DNA of 64,000 nucleotides from Methylomonas sp. LL1 (GCF_015711015.1 NZ_CP064653.1:1054001-1118000), one strand, 5' to 3'. Counted from the stretch's first letter, positions 29,710 through 38,216 are shown. The notes: generated by a model not told the origin, from the letters alone. A program made the numbers and translations.

Positions 29710-30905
29710 ATACGCTGTTCTGGATTATCGTGGCTGGCCTGGTGCTCTTGGCACTGGCGTTGATCGTGCCGGCATTACTAAGAAAACCGACGTTGCAGGA
29801 TGACGACCACAGTCAGCGCAACATTAAAATTGCCCGCCAGCGTCTGGCCGAATTAAAACAACAATTGCAGGATGGCATTCTGGATCAAGTTCAGTTTGAC
29901 GAGCAATACACCGAGCTACAACTGATGCTGAATGACGATCTGGAGACAAGCCAAGTCAATCAGCCGTCGAGTCGTGGCGGGCACTGGGTTATTCCGGTCC
30001 TGGTGTTGCTGATACCGGGTATCAGTCTGTTGCTGTATCTAGGGCTGGGCGACATCCATGCCCTCAACAAAGCCGAACTGCAGCAGACCGAAGCCAAGAC
30101 AGCCGCCAATGTTTCGGACATGATAGCCAAGCTGCAACAACGACTGAAACAGAAACCGGACGACATCGAAGGCTGGGTGATGCTGGGCCGCTCCTATACT
30201 TATTTGCAACAACATCAAAACGCGGCCGACGTGTTTGCCCAGCTCAATCGCTTGAAACCCGATGACGCCGAGATCATGTTGCAATATGCCAATAGCCTGG
30301 CGATGGCTAGGGACGGCAGCATGAAGGGCGAACCGGCGCTGTTGATTGCCAAAGTGATACAAAAGGCGCCGGATAACGGCAATGCCTTATGGTTGGCCGG
30401 CATCGCCAAGGCGGAGGAGGGCGATTTCGCCCAGGCCAAGCATTACTGGCAAAAACTGATAGCGCTGTTGCCGCCCGATTCCGAAGCCCTCCCACAAGTG
30501 CAACAAATGTTGACGGCGCTGGATAGTCAGCAAACCAGCAATAGCGTGGCCACGCCATCGGTTGAAATTGCTGTTGAGGTAGACATTGCACCGGCCCTGA
30601 AGGCTAAAATGAAGCCGGAACATACCGTGTTTATTTATGCCCAGGCCGTCAACGGGCCAAAAATGCCGCTGGCGATAGTGCGGAAAACACTGGCCGATTT
30701 GCCGGTCAAAGTGACTTTGAATGATCAAAACACCATGCAAGGCGGCTCGCGCCTAGGCGATCATCGACAGCTTAAAATCGTGGCCCGCGTCTCGCAATCC
30801 GGCCAAGCCATGTCCCAGCCCGGCGACCTGATCGGCGGCGTGGAACTCTCAGGGCCGTTTACCGGCCAAGTGGCTAGCGTACTCATCAATCAAGAAGTCA
30901 AATAA
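29706..30905 (+). CDS. ccmI: Cytochrome c maturation protein CcmI
   Basis: Apocytochrome chaperone of 399 residues. Two N-terminal membrane helices (~5-25 and ~95-113) flank a cytoplasmic coiled coil (KIARQRLAELKQQLQDG). A periplasmic TPR region follows (WVMLGRSYTYLQQHQNAADVFAQLNRLKPDD). The C-terminal domain has the Ig-like CcmI fold. The start is TTG, overlapping the ccmH stop, which fits translational coupling. Confidence 0.92.
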   Translation: MNTLFWIIVAGLVLLALALIVPALLRKPTLQDDDHSQRNIKIARQRLAELKQQLQDGILDQVQFDEQYTELQLMLNDDLETSQVNQPSSRGGHWVIPVLVLLIPGISLLLYLGLGDIHALNKAELQQTEAKTAANVSDMIAKLQQRLKQKPDDIEGWVMLGRSYTYLQQHQNAADVFAQLNRLKPDDAEIMLQYANSLAMARDGSMKGEPALLIAKVIQKAPDNGNALWLAGIAKAEEGDFAQAKHYWQKLIALLPPDSEALPQVQQMLTALDSQQTSNSVATPSVEIAVEVDIAPALKAKMKPEHTVFIYAQAVNGPKMPLAIVRKTLADLPVKVTLNDQNTMQGGSRLGDHRQLKIVARVSQSGQAMSQPGDLIGGVELSGPFTGQVASVLINQEVK

Positions 30906-32284
30906 TGGATCAATCAATCAAATTCGATCTCGACCTGATCAATCGTTACGACAAATCCGGCCCGCGTTATACCTCCTATCCGACCGCGCTGGAATTGCAC
31001 GAAGGCTTTGGCGATGCCGAGTATCGCCAGCACATAGCAAAATCCAATGCCGCCGGCGGGCCGCTGTCCTTGTATTTTCATATCCCGTTTTGTGACACCG
31101 TCTGTTTTTATTGCGCCTGCAACAAGATCGTCACCAAAAACCGAGCCCATTCCGCGCCGTATCTGGACAATCTCTGCCAGGAAATCGCGATGCAAGGCGC
31201 GTTGTTCGATAAACGCCGCAAGGTAAACCAATTGCACTGGGGCGGCGGCACGCCGACCTTCTTGAGTTACGAACAAATGCAACGGTTGATGGATACCACC
31301 CGCGAGCATTTCAATTTGCACACCGATGACAGCGGCGAATATTCGATCGAAGTCGACCCGCGCGAAACCAACGACAAAACCATTGCGCAACTGCGCGAAC
31401 TGGGCTTCAACCGGATTAGTTTAGGTCTGCAGGATTTCGATCCGGACGTGCAAAAAGCCGTCAACCGTTTGCAAAGCAAGGAACAGACCTTTGCCGTTTT
31501 GGAAGCGGCGCGCAAGGAAGGTTTCCGTTCGACCAACATCGATCTTATATATGGCTTGCCGCTGCAAACCGAGCAAACTTTCGCCAAGACGCTGGATCAA
31601 GTGCTGGATTACGCGCCGGATCGTTTTTCGATCTTCAACTATGCGCATATGCCCAGTCGCTTTAAAACCCAGCGCCAGATCAACGAAACCGATTTGCCGA
31701 CGCCGGCGGTGAAGCTGGAGATTCTGCAAATGGTCGGCAAAAAACTGTCCGACGCCGGTTATGTTTACATCGGCATGGATCATTTCGCCAAACCGGACGA
31801 CGAGTTGGCTGTCGCTCAGCGCCAGGGCAAGCTGTACCGCAATTTTCAAGGCTATTCGACTCATTCCGATTGCGACTTGGTCGGTTTGGGCATTACCTCG
31901 ATCGGCCGGGTTGGCGATGCCTACATGCAAAACTACAAGGAACTTGACCAATACGATGAAGCGATTTGCGCGGGCCGTTTGCCGGTATTTAGAGGCGTGG
32001 ACCTGGATGAAGACGATAAATTGCGCCGGGCCGTGATCACCCAATTGATTTGCCATTTCGATCTGACATTCAGCAAAATTGAACGCGAATTCAATATCGT
32101 GTTTAGCGATTACTTCGGGCCGGAACTGGAAAACCTGAAAATTATGCGGGACGATGGTTTATTAAGCATGAACGCCAACAGCATCAAAGTGCAACCAGCC
32201 GGGCGCTTGTTGATTCGTAACATCTGCATGGTATTCGACAAATACCTGGCGCAAAAACAGCAGCAGTTTTCGCGAGTGATTTAA
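30905..32284 (+). CDS. hemN: Oxygen-independent coproporphyrinogen III oxidase
   Basis: Radical SAM enzyme of 459 residues that decarboxylates coproporphyrinogen III to protoporphyrinogen IX without oxygen. The CX3CX2CXC cluster is C63, C67, C70 and C72, matching E. coli HemN C62/C66/C69/C71, and the second-SAM region is present, so this is a genuine HemN rather than HemW. The ATG shares one base with the ccmI stop (TAATG), so heme synthesis is co-transcribed with the cytochrome c maturation genes. Confidence 0.95.
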   Translation: MDQSIKFDLDLINRYDKSGPRYTSYPTALELHEGFGDAEYRQHIAKSNAAGGPLSLYFHIPFCDTVCFYCACNKIVTKNRAHSAPYLDNLCQEIAMQGALFDKRRKVNQLHWGGGTPTFLSYEQMQRLMDTTREHFNLHTDDSGEYSIEVDPRETNDKTIAQLRELGFNRISLGLQDFDPDVQKAVNRLQSKEQTFAVLEAARKEGFRSTNIDLIYGLPLQTEQTFAKTLDQVLDYAPDRFSIFNYAHMPSRFKTQRQINETDLPTPAVKLEILQMVGKKLSDAGYVYIGMDHFAKPDDELAVAQRQGKLYRNFQGYSTHSDCDLVGLGITSIGRVGDAYMQNYKELDQYDEAICAGRLPVFRGVDLDEDDKLRRAVITQLICHFDLTFSKIEREFNIVFSDYFGPELENLKIMRDDGLLSMNANSIKVQPAGRLLIRNICMVFDKYLAQKQQQFSRVI

Positions 32285-32455
32285 TTTTCTTAATCATCAT
32301 GTTCTCAGGCCAAGCTATGCAGGCGGTCGCTAGCGCGACCATAATGACTTCGCATAATGTATATTATGTTAAATAATATACAGATAAGGAACATACCAGT
32401 AAAACTTCAAATCCACTGAGGTTTTCTTAGCTACTTGTTTATGCAACCAGACGGC

Positions 32456-32485
32456 AAAAGCCCAACTGTTCTCAGTTGGGCTTTT
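32456..32485. terminator. Strong bidirectional Rho-independent terminator
   Basis: A perfect 13-bp stem (AAAAGCCCAACTG pairing with CAGTTGGGCTTTT) with a TTCT loop lies between the convergent hemN and ompA genes. T-rich flanks on both strands fit termination in both directions. Confidence 0.92.
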
Positions 32486-32529
32486 GGGTCTATAGCATCT
32501 AACTGTTTACCTGGACAGTCAGTTCGTTT

Positions 32530-33588
32530 TTATTCTTCAATCCAGATCAACTCGACACGGCGGTTTTCGGATTTGCCTGCTTCGGTGGCGTTGTCGGCAA
32601 TAGGCTGAGTTTCACCGTAGCCCTTGGCGGTCAATTTGTTGGTAATACCCTTCATTTTCAGGTATTCAACCACCGAATGCGCTCGGCGTTCCGACAGCTT
32701 CATGTTGTACGGATGACTGCCTTCGCTACTGGCATGGCCTTGAACTTCGATTTCATTTTTCTGCGGAAAGGCAATCAAGTCTTTGGCGACACCGTCAAGT
32801 AATTCCTTGGCATTCAAACTTAATTTTGCTGAGTCGTATTCGAAGTGTTGTCCTCGGAGTATCAATCTGACCGCGCATCCCTTATTGTCAACTGTGGCGC
32901 CTTTAATAGTGCCGGGACACTTATCCAAACAATCGTTAACACCGTCGGAATCGGAATCGCGGGTTGAACAATCCGGCTTCGGTGCCACGGCTACCGGCGC
33001 AACGTCCATTCGAGTCTCGGACTTTGCCATATATTTGGGTTTATCGCCGAACGGAATAACCACCCCCAGATTGACTGTCATATCATGGAATTCGTCGGTA
33101 CCCGGCTGCACATGCGCGTTGAAATTGTTGTTATAGCGATAACGCACGTCGGAACGGATTGATAGATGGTCGTTCAATTCGTAACTAACCCCGACCCCCG
33201 CTTCGCCAATGAAGCCAACGCCACAGTTGGCGGAAGCGCAGGTATTCATGGCGCCCAATCCAACCACGGCATAAGGCGAAAAGGTGTCGCGGAAAAAATA
33301 GTATTGCGCCTCGGCCGCGCCACCCGCCAGATCCCATGGTCCATTAGTGCCGCCAAAACCTTGATAAAAGCCTTTCAATTCGACATTGAAGTGTTTATCG
33401 ATCATCTTGCCGATACCAAGACCGCCGCCCCAGCCATCGCTGGCCTTTCGATCGCCGCCGGTGTTTATAAATGTTGCAAAGGGGGCGGCATACCATCGAT
33501 CGTCCGTCATTTGTTCGGCGGCTTGAACCTGCGGAAAACAACCGGCGCCGATTGACGAGGCAATGAAAAGCAAGTATTTGTTATTCAT
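32530..33588 (-). CDS. OmpA-family outer membrane protein
   Basis: Outer-membrane porin/anchor of 352 residues. A signal peptide (cleavage after VQA, ~residue 23) is followed by an eight-stranded OmpA-type barrel (~30-185), a short calcium-binding thrombospondin-type-3-like segment (DSDSDGVNDCLDKCPGT), and a C-terminal OmpA/MotB peptidoglycan-binding domain (EVQGHASSEGSHPYNMKLSERRA). AAGGAAA forms the ribosome site. Single gene, ended by the terminator at 32456-32485. Confidence 0.93.
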   Translation of the reverse strand: MNNKYLLFIASSIGAGCFPQVQAAEQMTDDRWYAAPFATFINTGGDRKASDGWGGGLGIGKMIDKHFNVELKGFYQGFGGTNGPWDLAGGAAEAQYYFFRDTFSPYAVVGLGAMNTCASANCGVGFIGEAGVGVSYELNDHLSIRSDVRYRYNNNFNAHVQPGTDEFHDMTVNLGVVIPFGDKPKYMAKSETRMDVAPVAVAPKPDCSTRDSDSDGVNDCLDKCPGTIKGATVDNKGCAVRLILRGQHFEYDSAKLSLNAKELLDGVAKDLIAFPQKNEIEVQGHASSEGSHPYNMKLSERRAHSVVEYLKMKGITNKLTAKGYGETQPIADNATEAGKSENRRVELIWIEE

Positions 33589-33813
33589 GATATTTCCTTA
33601 GATTATTGAAAATTGAAAATCCTAAAAACACCTCATTGAGTCATCAAATTCAATCCTTGACTCGCTTGGTTTTTAACACCTTATCAGCGCTCACCCGCTA
33701 CAACCTGTTTAAAATTGAATAGCAGCCACAACGGTTAATAGCATGCATCCATGGCCAGCACTGTTGTAAAAAAGCTGTTAAGTAGCTTATTCGCAACAGC
33801 GACAGCCTGTCAG

Positions 33814-33900
33814 TGCGGTAACGCACATAGCGGCAACCGCTGTAAAAATATCCCACTCTACTGCTTCCCAAAACCCCTAGCTATGTACGTTAGCGTACCG
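33814..33900. repeat. Palindromic intergenic repeat, copy 1
   Basis: Imperfect inverted repeat: TGCGGTAACGCACATAG (33814-33830) against CTATGTACGTTAGCGTACCG (33881-33900), followed by ACCGCAGCC. The same arms and flank recur at 37154-37208. Confidence 0.65.
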
Positions 33901-33962
33901 ACCGCAGCCACCATTACGCTTACAGTTCACCCAAGACTTCGACGCAGCCGCTTTTAATTACC

Positions 33963-34260
33963 TACGCTGCGAAACCTTGGAAACGAAGCGTTAGCGAGTG
34001 AAGGTTGAGTAGTCCCTGGAAGCCGTAGCGCCGGGCGGTTTTTCGACTAGAAAAACTGCAAGGCATCGCGAAACGGCGTCGAGTCATGCGAGAGCCAAGG
34101 CTTTGATCCCCTTGTTGGGTCAAAGGCGAGGTGACGCGGACGGCCAGGGCCGCCGCAGGCAATCACGTGGCGGTGTAGGCGCGATTGCTAGCCAGGGATG
34201 GCTAGCAATCTTTCCCGCCGGAAGCCGACACTCGCCGATTTTGCTCTAGCAGTTTCGCGC
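33963..34260 (+). repeat. Dispersed ~300-bp repeat, copy 2 (intergenic)
   Basis: About 298 bases similar over their whole length to 16455-16762. It contains a perfect 11-bp hairpin, GATTGCTAGCC-AGGGAT-GGCTAGCAATC (34183-34210), at the same place where copy 1 has a hairpin with different stem bases but the same GGGAT loop. Confidence 0.88.
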
Positions 34261-34351
34261 CTAAGCACAATCCGCCGAATCGGCCTACTCATAAACATTA
34301 CGACGATTCGGTGAAACCCCTTTTGTATTTTTGTACTCTGGAGATTGACCG

Positions 34352-34666
34352 ATGAAACATCTGCTAAAACTTTTATCCGTAGCGATTATTGCCCTAACCT
34401 TAATCGTCGCGACAGGCTGCGCATCGACCGCAAAACACGAGGGAACCGGCGAATATGTCGACGACAGCGTTATCACTACTAAGGTCAAGGCATTGTTATT
34501 TGACGAGCCCGACCTCAGGTCCGGCCAGATCAATGTCGAAACCTTCAAAGGTGTCGTGCAACTGAGCGGCTTTGTCGGTACAAGAGCCGACATTAATAGA
34601 GCCGTCGAAATTGCACGCAGCGTCAAGGGCGTCGAGTCGGTCAAAAATGACATGCGTCTTAAATAA
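34352..34666 (+). CDS. BON-domain lipoprotein
   Basis: A 104-residue periplasmic lipoprotein. The signal ends in a lipobox with the cysteine in VATGCAST (~residue 27). A single BON domain follows (DDSVITTKVKALLFDEPDL, VVQLSGFVGTRADINRAVEIA, VKGVESVKNDM). BON proteins such as OsmY support envelope stability under osmotic stress. It opens a plus-strand run with the YqjD-like gene 14 bases later. Confidence 0.9.
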   Translation: MKHLLKLLSVAIIALTLIVATGCASTAKHEGTGEYVDDSVITTKVKALLFDEPDLRSGQINVETFKGVVQLSGFVGTRADINRAVEIARSVKGVESVKNDMRLK

Positions 34667-34680
34667 CCAAGGAAACTATT

Positions 34681-34911
34681 ATGGAAACTGTAGAAAAAGC
34701 ATCGAATTTCGCCCATGAATCTGTCGATAAAATCGCCAGAGTATCCAATCAAGCCGCGGACGCACTGGAGGAAAAAGGCCAACAACTTAAAAGTGCCGAA
34801 CAGCGCCTGATGAAAAATTGCCAGGGTTACGTTCGGGACAATCCGGTAAGCTCGCTGGGTATCGCAGTAGCCGCCGGCTTTATACTGAGCAGATTATTGA
34901 GCAGCCGTTAG
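34681..34911 (+). CDS. DUF883 (ElaB/YqjD-like) membrane-anchored protein
   Basis: A 76-residue protein with a charged helical N-terminal part and one C-terminal membrane helix (VSSLGIAVAAGFILSRLL) preceded by the family signature YVRDNP. E. coli YqjD/ElaB bind ribosomes at the membrane in stationary phase; that role here is by family only. The AAGGAAA site is clear. Confidence 0.87.
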   Translation: METVEKASNFAHESVDKIARVSNQAADALEEKGQQLKSAEQRLMKNCQGYVRDNPVSSLGIAVAAGFILSRLLSSR

Positions 34912-34924
34912 ATTCTTAGCGCAG

Positions 34925-35362
34925 ATGCAACCGGACACCGTAAAGGAAAACGAAAGCCTGGGGCCATCGACACTACATGTCGACCCTCACTGCGATACCA
35001 GCAGTGTGCTGGACGATATTCGGTTTCTATGGCTTGAGTTACGCGGGCTAAGTCACGATCACGTCCGGCTCGCCGCACTGGAAACGCGGCGAGCCGGTCA
35101 AAGCCTGGTGACAATGGTGGTGGCCGGCATGATGCTGGCCTTGTTGCTGAATGGCGCCTGGCTTGGATTGTTGGCGGCAGGAGCAACATGGCTTATTGAA
35201 AACGGTCTGAATACCAGCAGCGCAATATTTCTCACGGTGGCTTTGAATCTTGTGTTGTTATTGATTGTTGGTGGCGTTATTCGCCGCCGCAGTCGCTACT
35301 TACAATTTCCTGCCTTACTGCGTAGCCTGAGAACCGAAACCGAGGAACGGGAAAATCCATAA
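34925..35362 (+). CDS. YqjE-like phage-holin-superfamily membrane protein
   Basis: A 145-residue protein with two central membrane helices (~60-85 and ~95-118), flanked by a helical N-terminal region (LELRGLSHDHVRLAALETRRAG) and a basic C-terminus. The order YqjD-YqjE-YqjK matches the E. coli yqjDEK set. Overlaps the next gene by one base (TAATG). Confidence 0.8.
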   Translation: MQPDTVKENESLGPSTLHVDPHCDTSSVLDDIRFLWLELRGLSHDHVRLAALETRRAGQSLVTMVVAGMMLALLLNGAWLGLLAAGATWLIENGLNTSSAIFLTVALNLVLLLIVGGVIRRRSRYLQFPALLRSLRTETEERENP

Positions 35363-35754
35363 TGTTGACGCTGCGTAAAAACCTAAAAACATCCACTTCA
35401 CTGAATGCTCAAATTCGGGAAGCCGAGCAGCAGTTGTTAAGTCGTCGTCAAATGATAGCCGGCAGAACAGCAACACTGATTAAAGATATACACAGAAAAA
35501 TAACAGCCCCCTCCAGCTTGCTGCTGGCGAGCGAAATGGGTTTTATCATGGCCGAATTTAGTAAATGCCCTACTCCCCAAGCCCCAGATACTGGTAACAG
35601 CGTTCAAGCCCGAGAAATGACATTTTTTACATCTTCTCTGAACCTGATGCTGTCGGCATACACGCTCTATAAAGCCTTGCCTGTTACCTGGTTGATGAAA
35701 TGCTTTTCTCTGCCAGATAAAAGGCAAGACCCGCCTAAGCGAGAAAATGAGTGA
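35362..35754 (+). CDS. YqjK-like hypothetical protein
   Basis: A 130-residue protein. The N-terminal half (AEQQLLSRRQMIAGRTATLIKDIHRKITAPSSLL in part) resembles YqjK, whose family shares the RR...L..R pattern and a PxxLL motif. The C-terminus has a hydrophobic stretch (~90-110). Position after YqjE-like supports the call. Function unknown. Confidence 0.65.
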   Translation: MLTLRKNLKTSTSLNAQIREAEQQLLSRRQMIAGRTATLIKDIHRKITAPSSLLLASEMGFIMAEFSKCPTPQAPDTGNSVQAREMTFFTSSLNLMLSAYTLYKALPVTWLMKCFSLPDKRQDPPKRENE

Positions 35755-35840
35755 AACTGATAGATGCCGGGATACCCGCTAAAAGTTTCAGCTAGGGCTA
35801 GACCCGAGTGACTTTTCACCACCCTACCCTACAGCAAGCG

Positions 35841-36062
35841 CTAACTTTTCCTGCTCGCTGCAAATAAAAGCCCACCCCCAGCCACTATCGACACCACGCC
35901 AGCCCAAACCGGAATATTGACGGTCTGAGTATCTTTTACCGATAGCTCAATCGGGCCTAATTTGGCCTGCTGGGTTTCCTTGGTATAGCTGAAACGGCCA
36001 TACATCAACCCCAATAGCCCGGCTATGATCAACACGATCGCCATGATCTTGACTGCGCTCAT
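35841..36062 (-). CDS. Small two-helix membrane protein
   Basis: A 73-residue protein with membrane helices at both ends (IMAIVLIIAGLLGLMYG and VWAGVVSIVAGGGLLF). Between them is a short periplasmic-type linker containing KLGPIELSVKDTQTVNIP. The ATG at 36062 has a strong AAAGGAGAAC site, so the longer reading to 36092 was not used. The family is unknown to me; similar proteins accompany small stress genes. Confidence 0.75.
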   Translation of the reverse strand: MSAVKIMAIVLIIAGLLGLMYGRFSYTKETQQAKLGPIELSVKDTQTVNIPVWAGVVSIVAGGGLLFAASRKS

Positions 36063-36143
36063 CTGAGTTCTCCTTTGAAGACAGCATTGCAATGTTGAAC
36101 ACAGGCCAACAAGGCAATGTTGAAATACTCTAAACTGGTGTAG

Positions 36144-36293
36144 CTAAAGTGCTCGTCGGCCTTGTATGACACGAAGCACGATCACGACGATCGCAACAAC
36201 CAATAATAAATGAATAAATCCGCCCAGTGTGTACGAAGAAACCAAACCAAGCACCCAGCCGATAATTAGGAGGATCGCAATTGTTTCGAGCAT
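36144..36293 (-). CDS. lmo0937-family small membrane protein
   Basis: A 49-residue hydrophobic peptide (starts MLETIAILLIIGWVLGL, ends VIQGRRAL) with two membrane helices around a SYTLGGFIHLLLVVA turn. That turn is the hallmark of the lmo0937/YtxH-neighbour family of stress-associated membrane peptides. A GGAGAA ribosome site lies eight bases before the ATG. No function is established for the family. Confidence 0.8.
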   Translation of the reverse strand: MLETIAILLIIGWVLGLVSSYTLGGFIHLLLVVAIVVIVLRVIQGRRAL

Positions 36294-36470
36294 ATGTATT
36301 CTCCAACTAGGGTCGCCAATTGACGACGAAATCGGAGATGAACATACGAAGCATTGACGAATATCAAAGGCCTAGCTGGCCCCTGCCCCGACAAGCTTCA
36401 TCATCATCTCCTATTAAAAGCAATTGGTAGGGGATGTTTATCCCGTACTGATTGCATGACAGAAGATACT

Positions 36471-36788
36471 TTATTGCGCGGCTTTCAGATGGGTTACGGC
36501 TTCTTCGGCGGATTTCTTCGCTAAATCGGCGTGCCCTTGTTTGCCATGTTCGATTGCCGCGTCCAGACTAGTGGCTCCGGCTTTCAAATGATCTTCGGCG
36601 ATGGTCACATGGCTTTTGGCTGTCTCCGCATGTTCGGTTATAGCCTTTGCATCGGTGGCTTTGCTTGCGGCTTCCGCATGCTTTAGCGATTGCGCCATGT
36701 GGCTTTCCGCCGCGTACGCACTAACCGAGCATAAGGTTAAGGCAATGCCCGCGCATAAACCGGCGTATTTGATGTTGGTTAATTTCAT
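36471..36788 (-). CDS. SmbP-like small metal-binding protein
   Basis: Periplasmic protein of 105 residues. The signal peptide is cleaved after AYA (~residue 26). The mature part is a four-helix bundle rich in histidine, alanine and lysine (regularly spaced His: HMAQSLKHAEAA, ITEHAETAKSHVTIAEDH, IEHGKQGH). This resembles SmbP of Nitrosomonas europaea, which binds copper and other metals. In a presumed methanotroph, copper handling is plausible (inference). GGGGGAA precedes the ATG at 36788. Confidence 0.83.
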   Translation of the reverse strand: MKLTNIKYAGLCAGIALTLCSVSAYAAESHMAQSLKHAEAASKATDAKAITEHAETAKSHVTIAEDHLKAGATSLDAAIEHGKQGHADLAKKSAEEAVTHLKAAQ

Positions 36789-36886
36789 AGCTGTTCCCCC
36801 TAAAAGTAATGAATAGAAATCCCGGTGGCACACTGCCGTTGCAGTCACTGTAATCAGTACTCGGCAGCGTGACACGGTAGTTTTTA

Positions 36887-37063
36887 TTAGTCGTCGTCCT
36901 TTATATCCTGTTTCAGATCGCCATACCCCGCCCGGACTTTGCCGACGTTCTTTTGGATATTGCCTTCGATTTCCATACCCTTGTCATCCAGTATTACGCC
37001 AGCGGCTTCCTTGATTTTTCCCTTGGTTTCTTCGACTCGGCCTTTTACTTGATCTTTGTTCAT
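36887..37063 (-). CDS. CsbD-family stress protein
   Basis: A 58-residue hydrophilic protein with the CsbD signature MNKDQVKGRVEETKGKIKEAAG and a repeat-like C-terminal part. CsbD-type proteins rise in general stress; their biochemical role is unknown. AGGAGA nine bases upstream supports the ATG at 37063. Confidence 0.9.
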   Translation of the reverse strand: MNKDQVKGRVEETKGKIKEAAGVILDDKGMEIEGNIQKNVGKVRAGYGDLKQDIKDDD

Positions 37064-37153
37064 GAGTGTCTCCTGATGATTAGTTACATACACAGCGCGG
37101 AAAACTCTGTCCCAACGCTTGACACCAACCATACACGCATGGGTGGACTAGGT

Positions 37154-37208
37154 CGGTACGGCAACGCACATAGATTGAGGGTTAGTGTTTATGTTCGATA
37201 GCGTACCG
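37154..37208. repeat. Palindromic intergenic repeat, copy 2
   Basis: Arms CGGTACGGCAACGCACATAG (37154-37173) and TTATGTTCGATAGCGTACCG (37189-37208) form an imperfect hairpin followed by ACTGCGGCG. It shares arms and flank with 33814-33900. The two copies bracket the small stress genes. Confidence 0.65.
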
Positions 37209-37399
37209 ACTGCGGCGCCCGTGACGGTTAAATTCAGGTTGGGTTTGTGAACCTCATCGCGAACCCGGCTAGTTTACAAATAACTAATTCAGTTCGGTCT
37301 TTAGCTCAGGTTTAATGTAGGTGGGGATTTATCCGCACGGTTGCCGAACGTATTTCATTCGTATTACTTAGCGAACATTAAAAATAATTGGAGAATGCT

Positions 37400-37939
37400 A
37401 TGAAAACATTAATTCCCGTTGTAGCCGTGACTTTTCTAAGTGCGGCATTTATCAGCCCAATTTGCTCGGCTGGCGTCCATGAGAAACAACTGGAGGTTCT
37501 CGAAAAACAGGAAGAAGTTAAAGATAAACAAGCCGAACTCAGGCAAGAAAGCCAAAAGGCAGCGACCGAACAAGCCCAGGCGGCCAACAAATCAATGCAG
37601 CAGGTAAGCCGGGCCAGCAAGATCACCGGCACCAAGGTGAAAAATACCACTGGAGATAGTCTCGGCGACATCAATGATTTGGTGATTGATCCGGATAGCG
37701 GCCAAGTAGTCTATGCCGTGGTGTCTTTCGGTGGCGTGTTAGGAGTGGGTGACAAACTGTTCGCCATTCCCTGGAGAGCGCTGCATTGGGCTAGCGACAA
37801 GGAACATTACGTCCTCGATTTGGATAAAGACACCTTAAAAAATGCTCCAGGATTTGATAAAAAGCACTGGCCGGAAAACTCAGAAAAATGGGAGGAACAA
37901 CGCCAGGCCCTCGGCCAGTTTTACCGCGTAGCGCCCTAA
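37400..37939 (+). CDS. Exported PRC-barrel domain protein
   Basis: A 179-residue secreted protein: signal peptide (to about ICSA), a Glu/Lys/Gln-rich coiled coil (~30-70), then a PRC-barrel (ITGTKVKNTTGDSLGDINDLVIDPDSG, VVYAVVSFGGVLGVGDKLFAIPW). PRC-barrels occur in RNA-processing and stress proteins; exported forms are usually annotated as stress-related. The ATG at 37400 follows a GGAG site; the TTG at 37388 is disfavoured. Confidence 0.88.
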   Translation: MKTLIPVVAVTFLSAAFISPICSAGVHEKQLEVLEKQEEVKDKQAELRQESQKAATEQAQAANKSMQQVSRASKITGTKVKNTTGDSLGDINDLVIDPDSGQVVYAVVSFGGVLGVGDKLFAIPWRALHWASDKEHYVLDLDKDTLKNAPGFDKKHWPENSEKWEEQRQALGQFYRVAP

Positions 37940-38102
37940 ACACGGCGGCAAAGGGATCGGGTTCTAATGCCAATGTATTGACTTAAGAATCTGATCCTTC
38001 ACATGCCTTAGGTGATTTTTGAGAAAGTTTGTACCCATTATATGTGTCGTCCGCTCAGTCAACGGCAAATTGCTTGGATTGGGTACATTTATTGCTGTAA
38101 AT

Positions 38103-38216
38103 CGCCTTAGGTGCTGGCAAGCCGCCGAAGGGCTTGTCGATTAAAGCCTGAGCTTATCCGAGCAAACCGTCAAGGAACACGTCAGCGGTGCTCGGCATCC
38201 TTGCCGAAAAGAACCA
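38103..38216 (+). pseudogene. Remnant of a LuxR/NarL-type HTH
   Basis: Three short pieces in two frames rebuild a LuxR-type DNA-binding domain: GLSIKA, then SLSEQTVKEHVS, then AVLGILAEKNH. They are interrupted by an in-frame stop and two frame changes. The middle piece is the recognition-helix signature of NarL/FixJ response regulators. No receiver domain is visible upstream, so only a decayed C-terminus remains. Confidence 0.55.

Larger units (their letters stand above)
33589..34351. other. Gene-poor repeat-bearing region
   Basis: 763 bases between ompA and the BON lipoprotein gene. It holds a palindromic element (33814-33900) and the second copy of the ~300-bp dispersed repeat (33963-34260). 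I see no convincing gene; short readings inside the repeat have no ribosome site or domain character. Confidence 0.7.

Noticed and set aside
33962-34162. Possible 66-residue gene on the minus strand inside repeat copy 2
   Set aside because: Its translation resembles the kinase tail only because both come from the same repeat. There is no ribosome site and no domain.
36821-36880. A third copy of the palindromic repeat near SmbP
   Set aside because: The inverted pieces there (CACTGCCG and CGGCAGCGTG) share no arm sequence with the two accepted copies.
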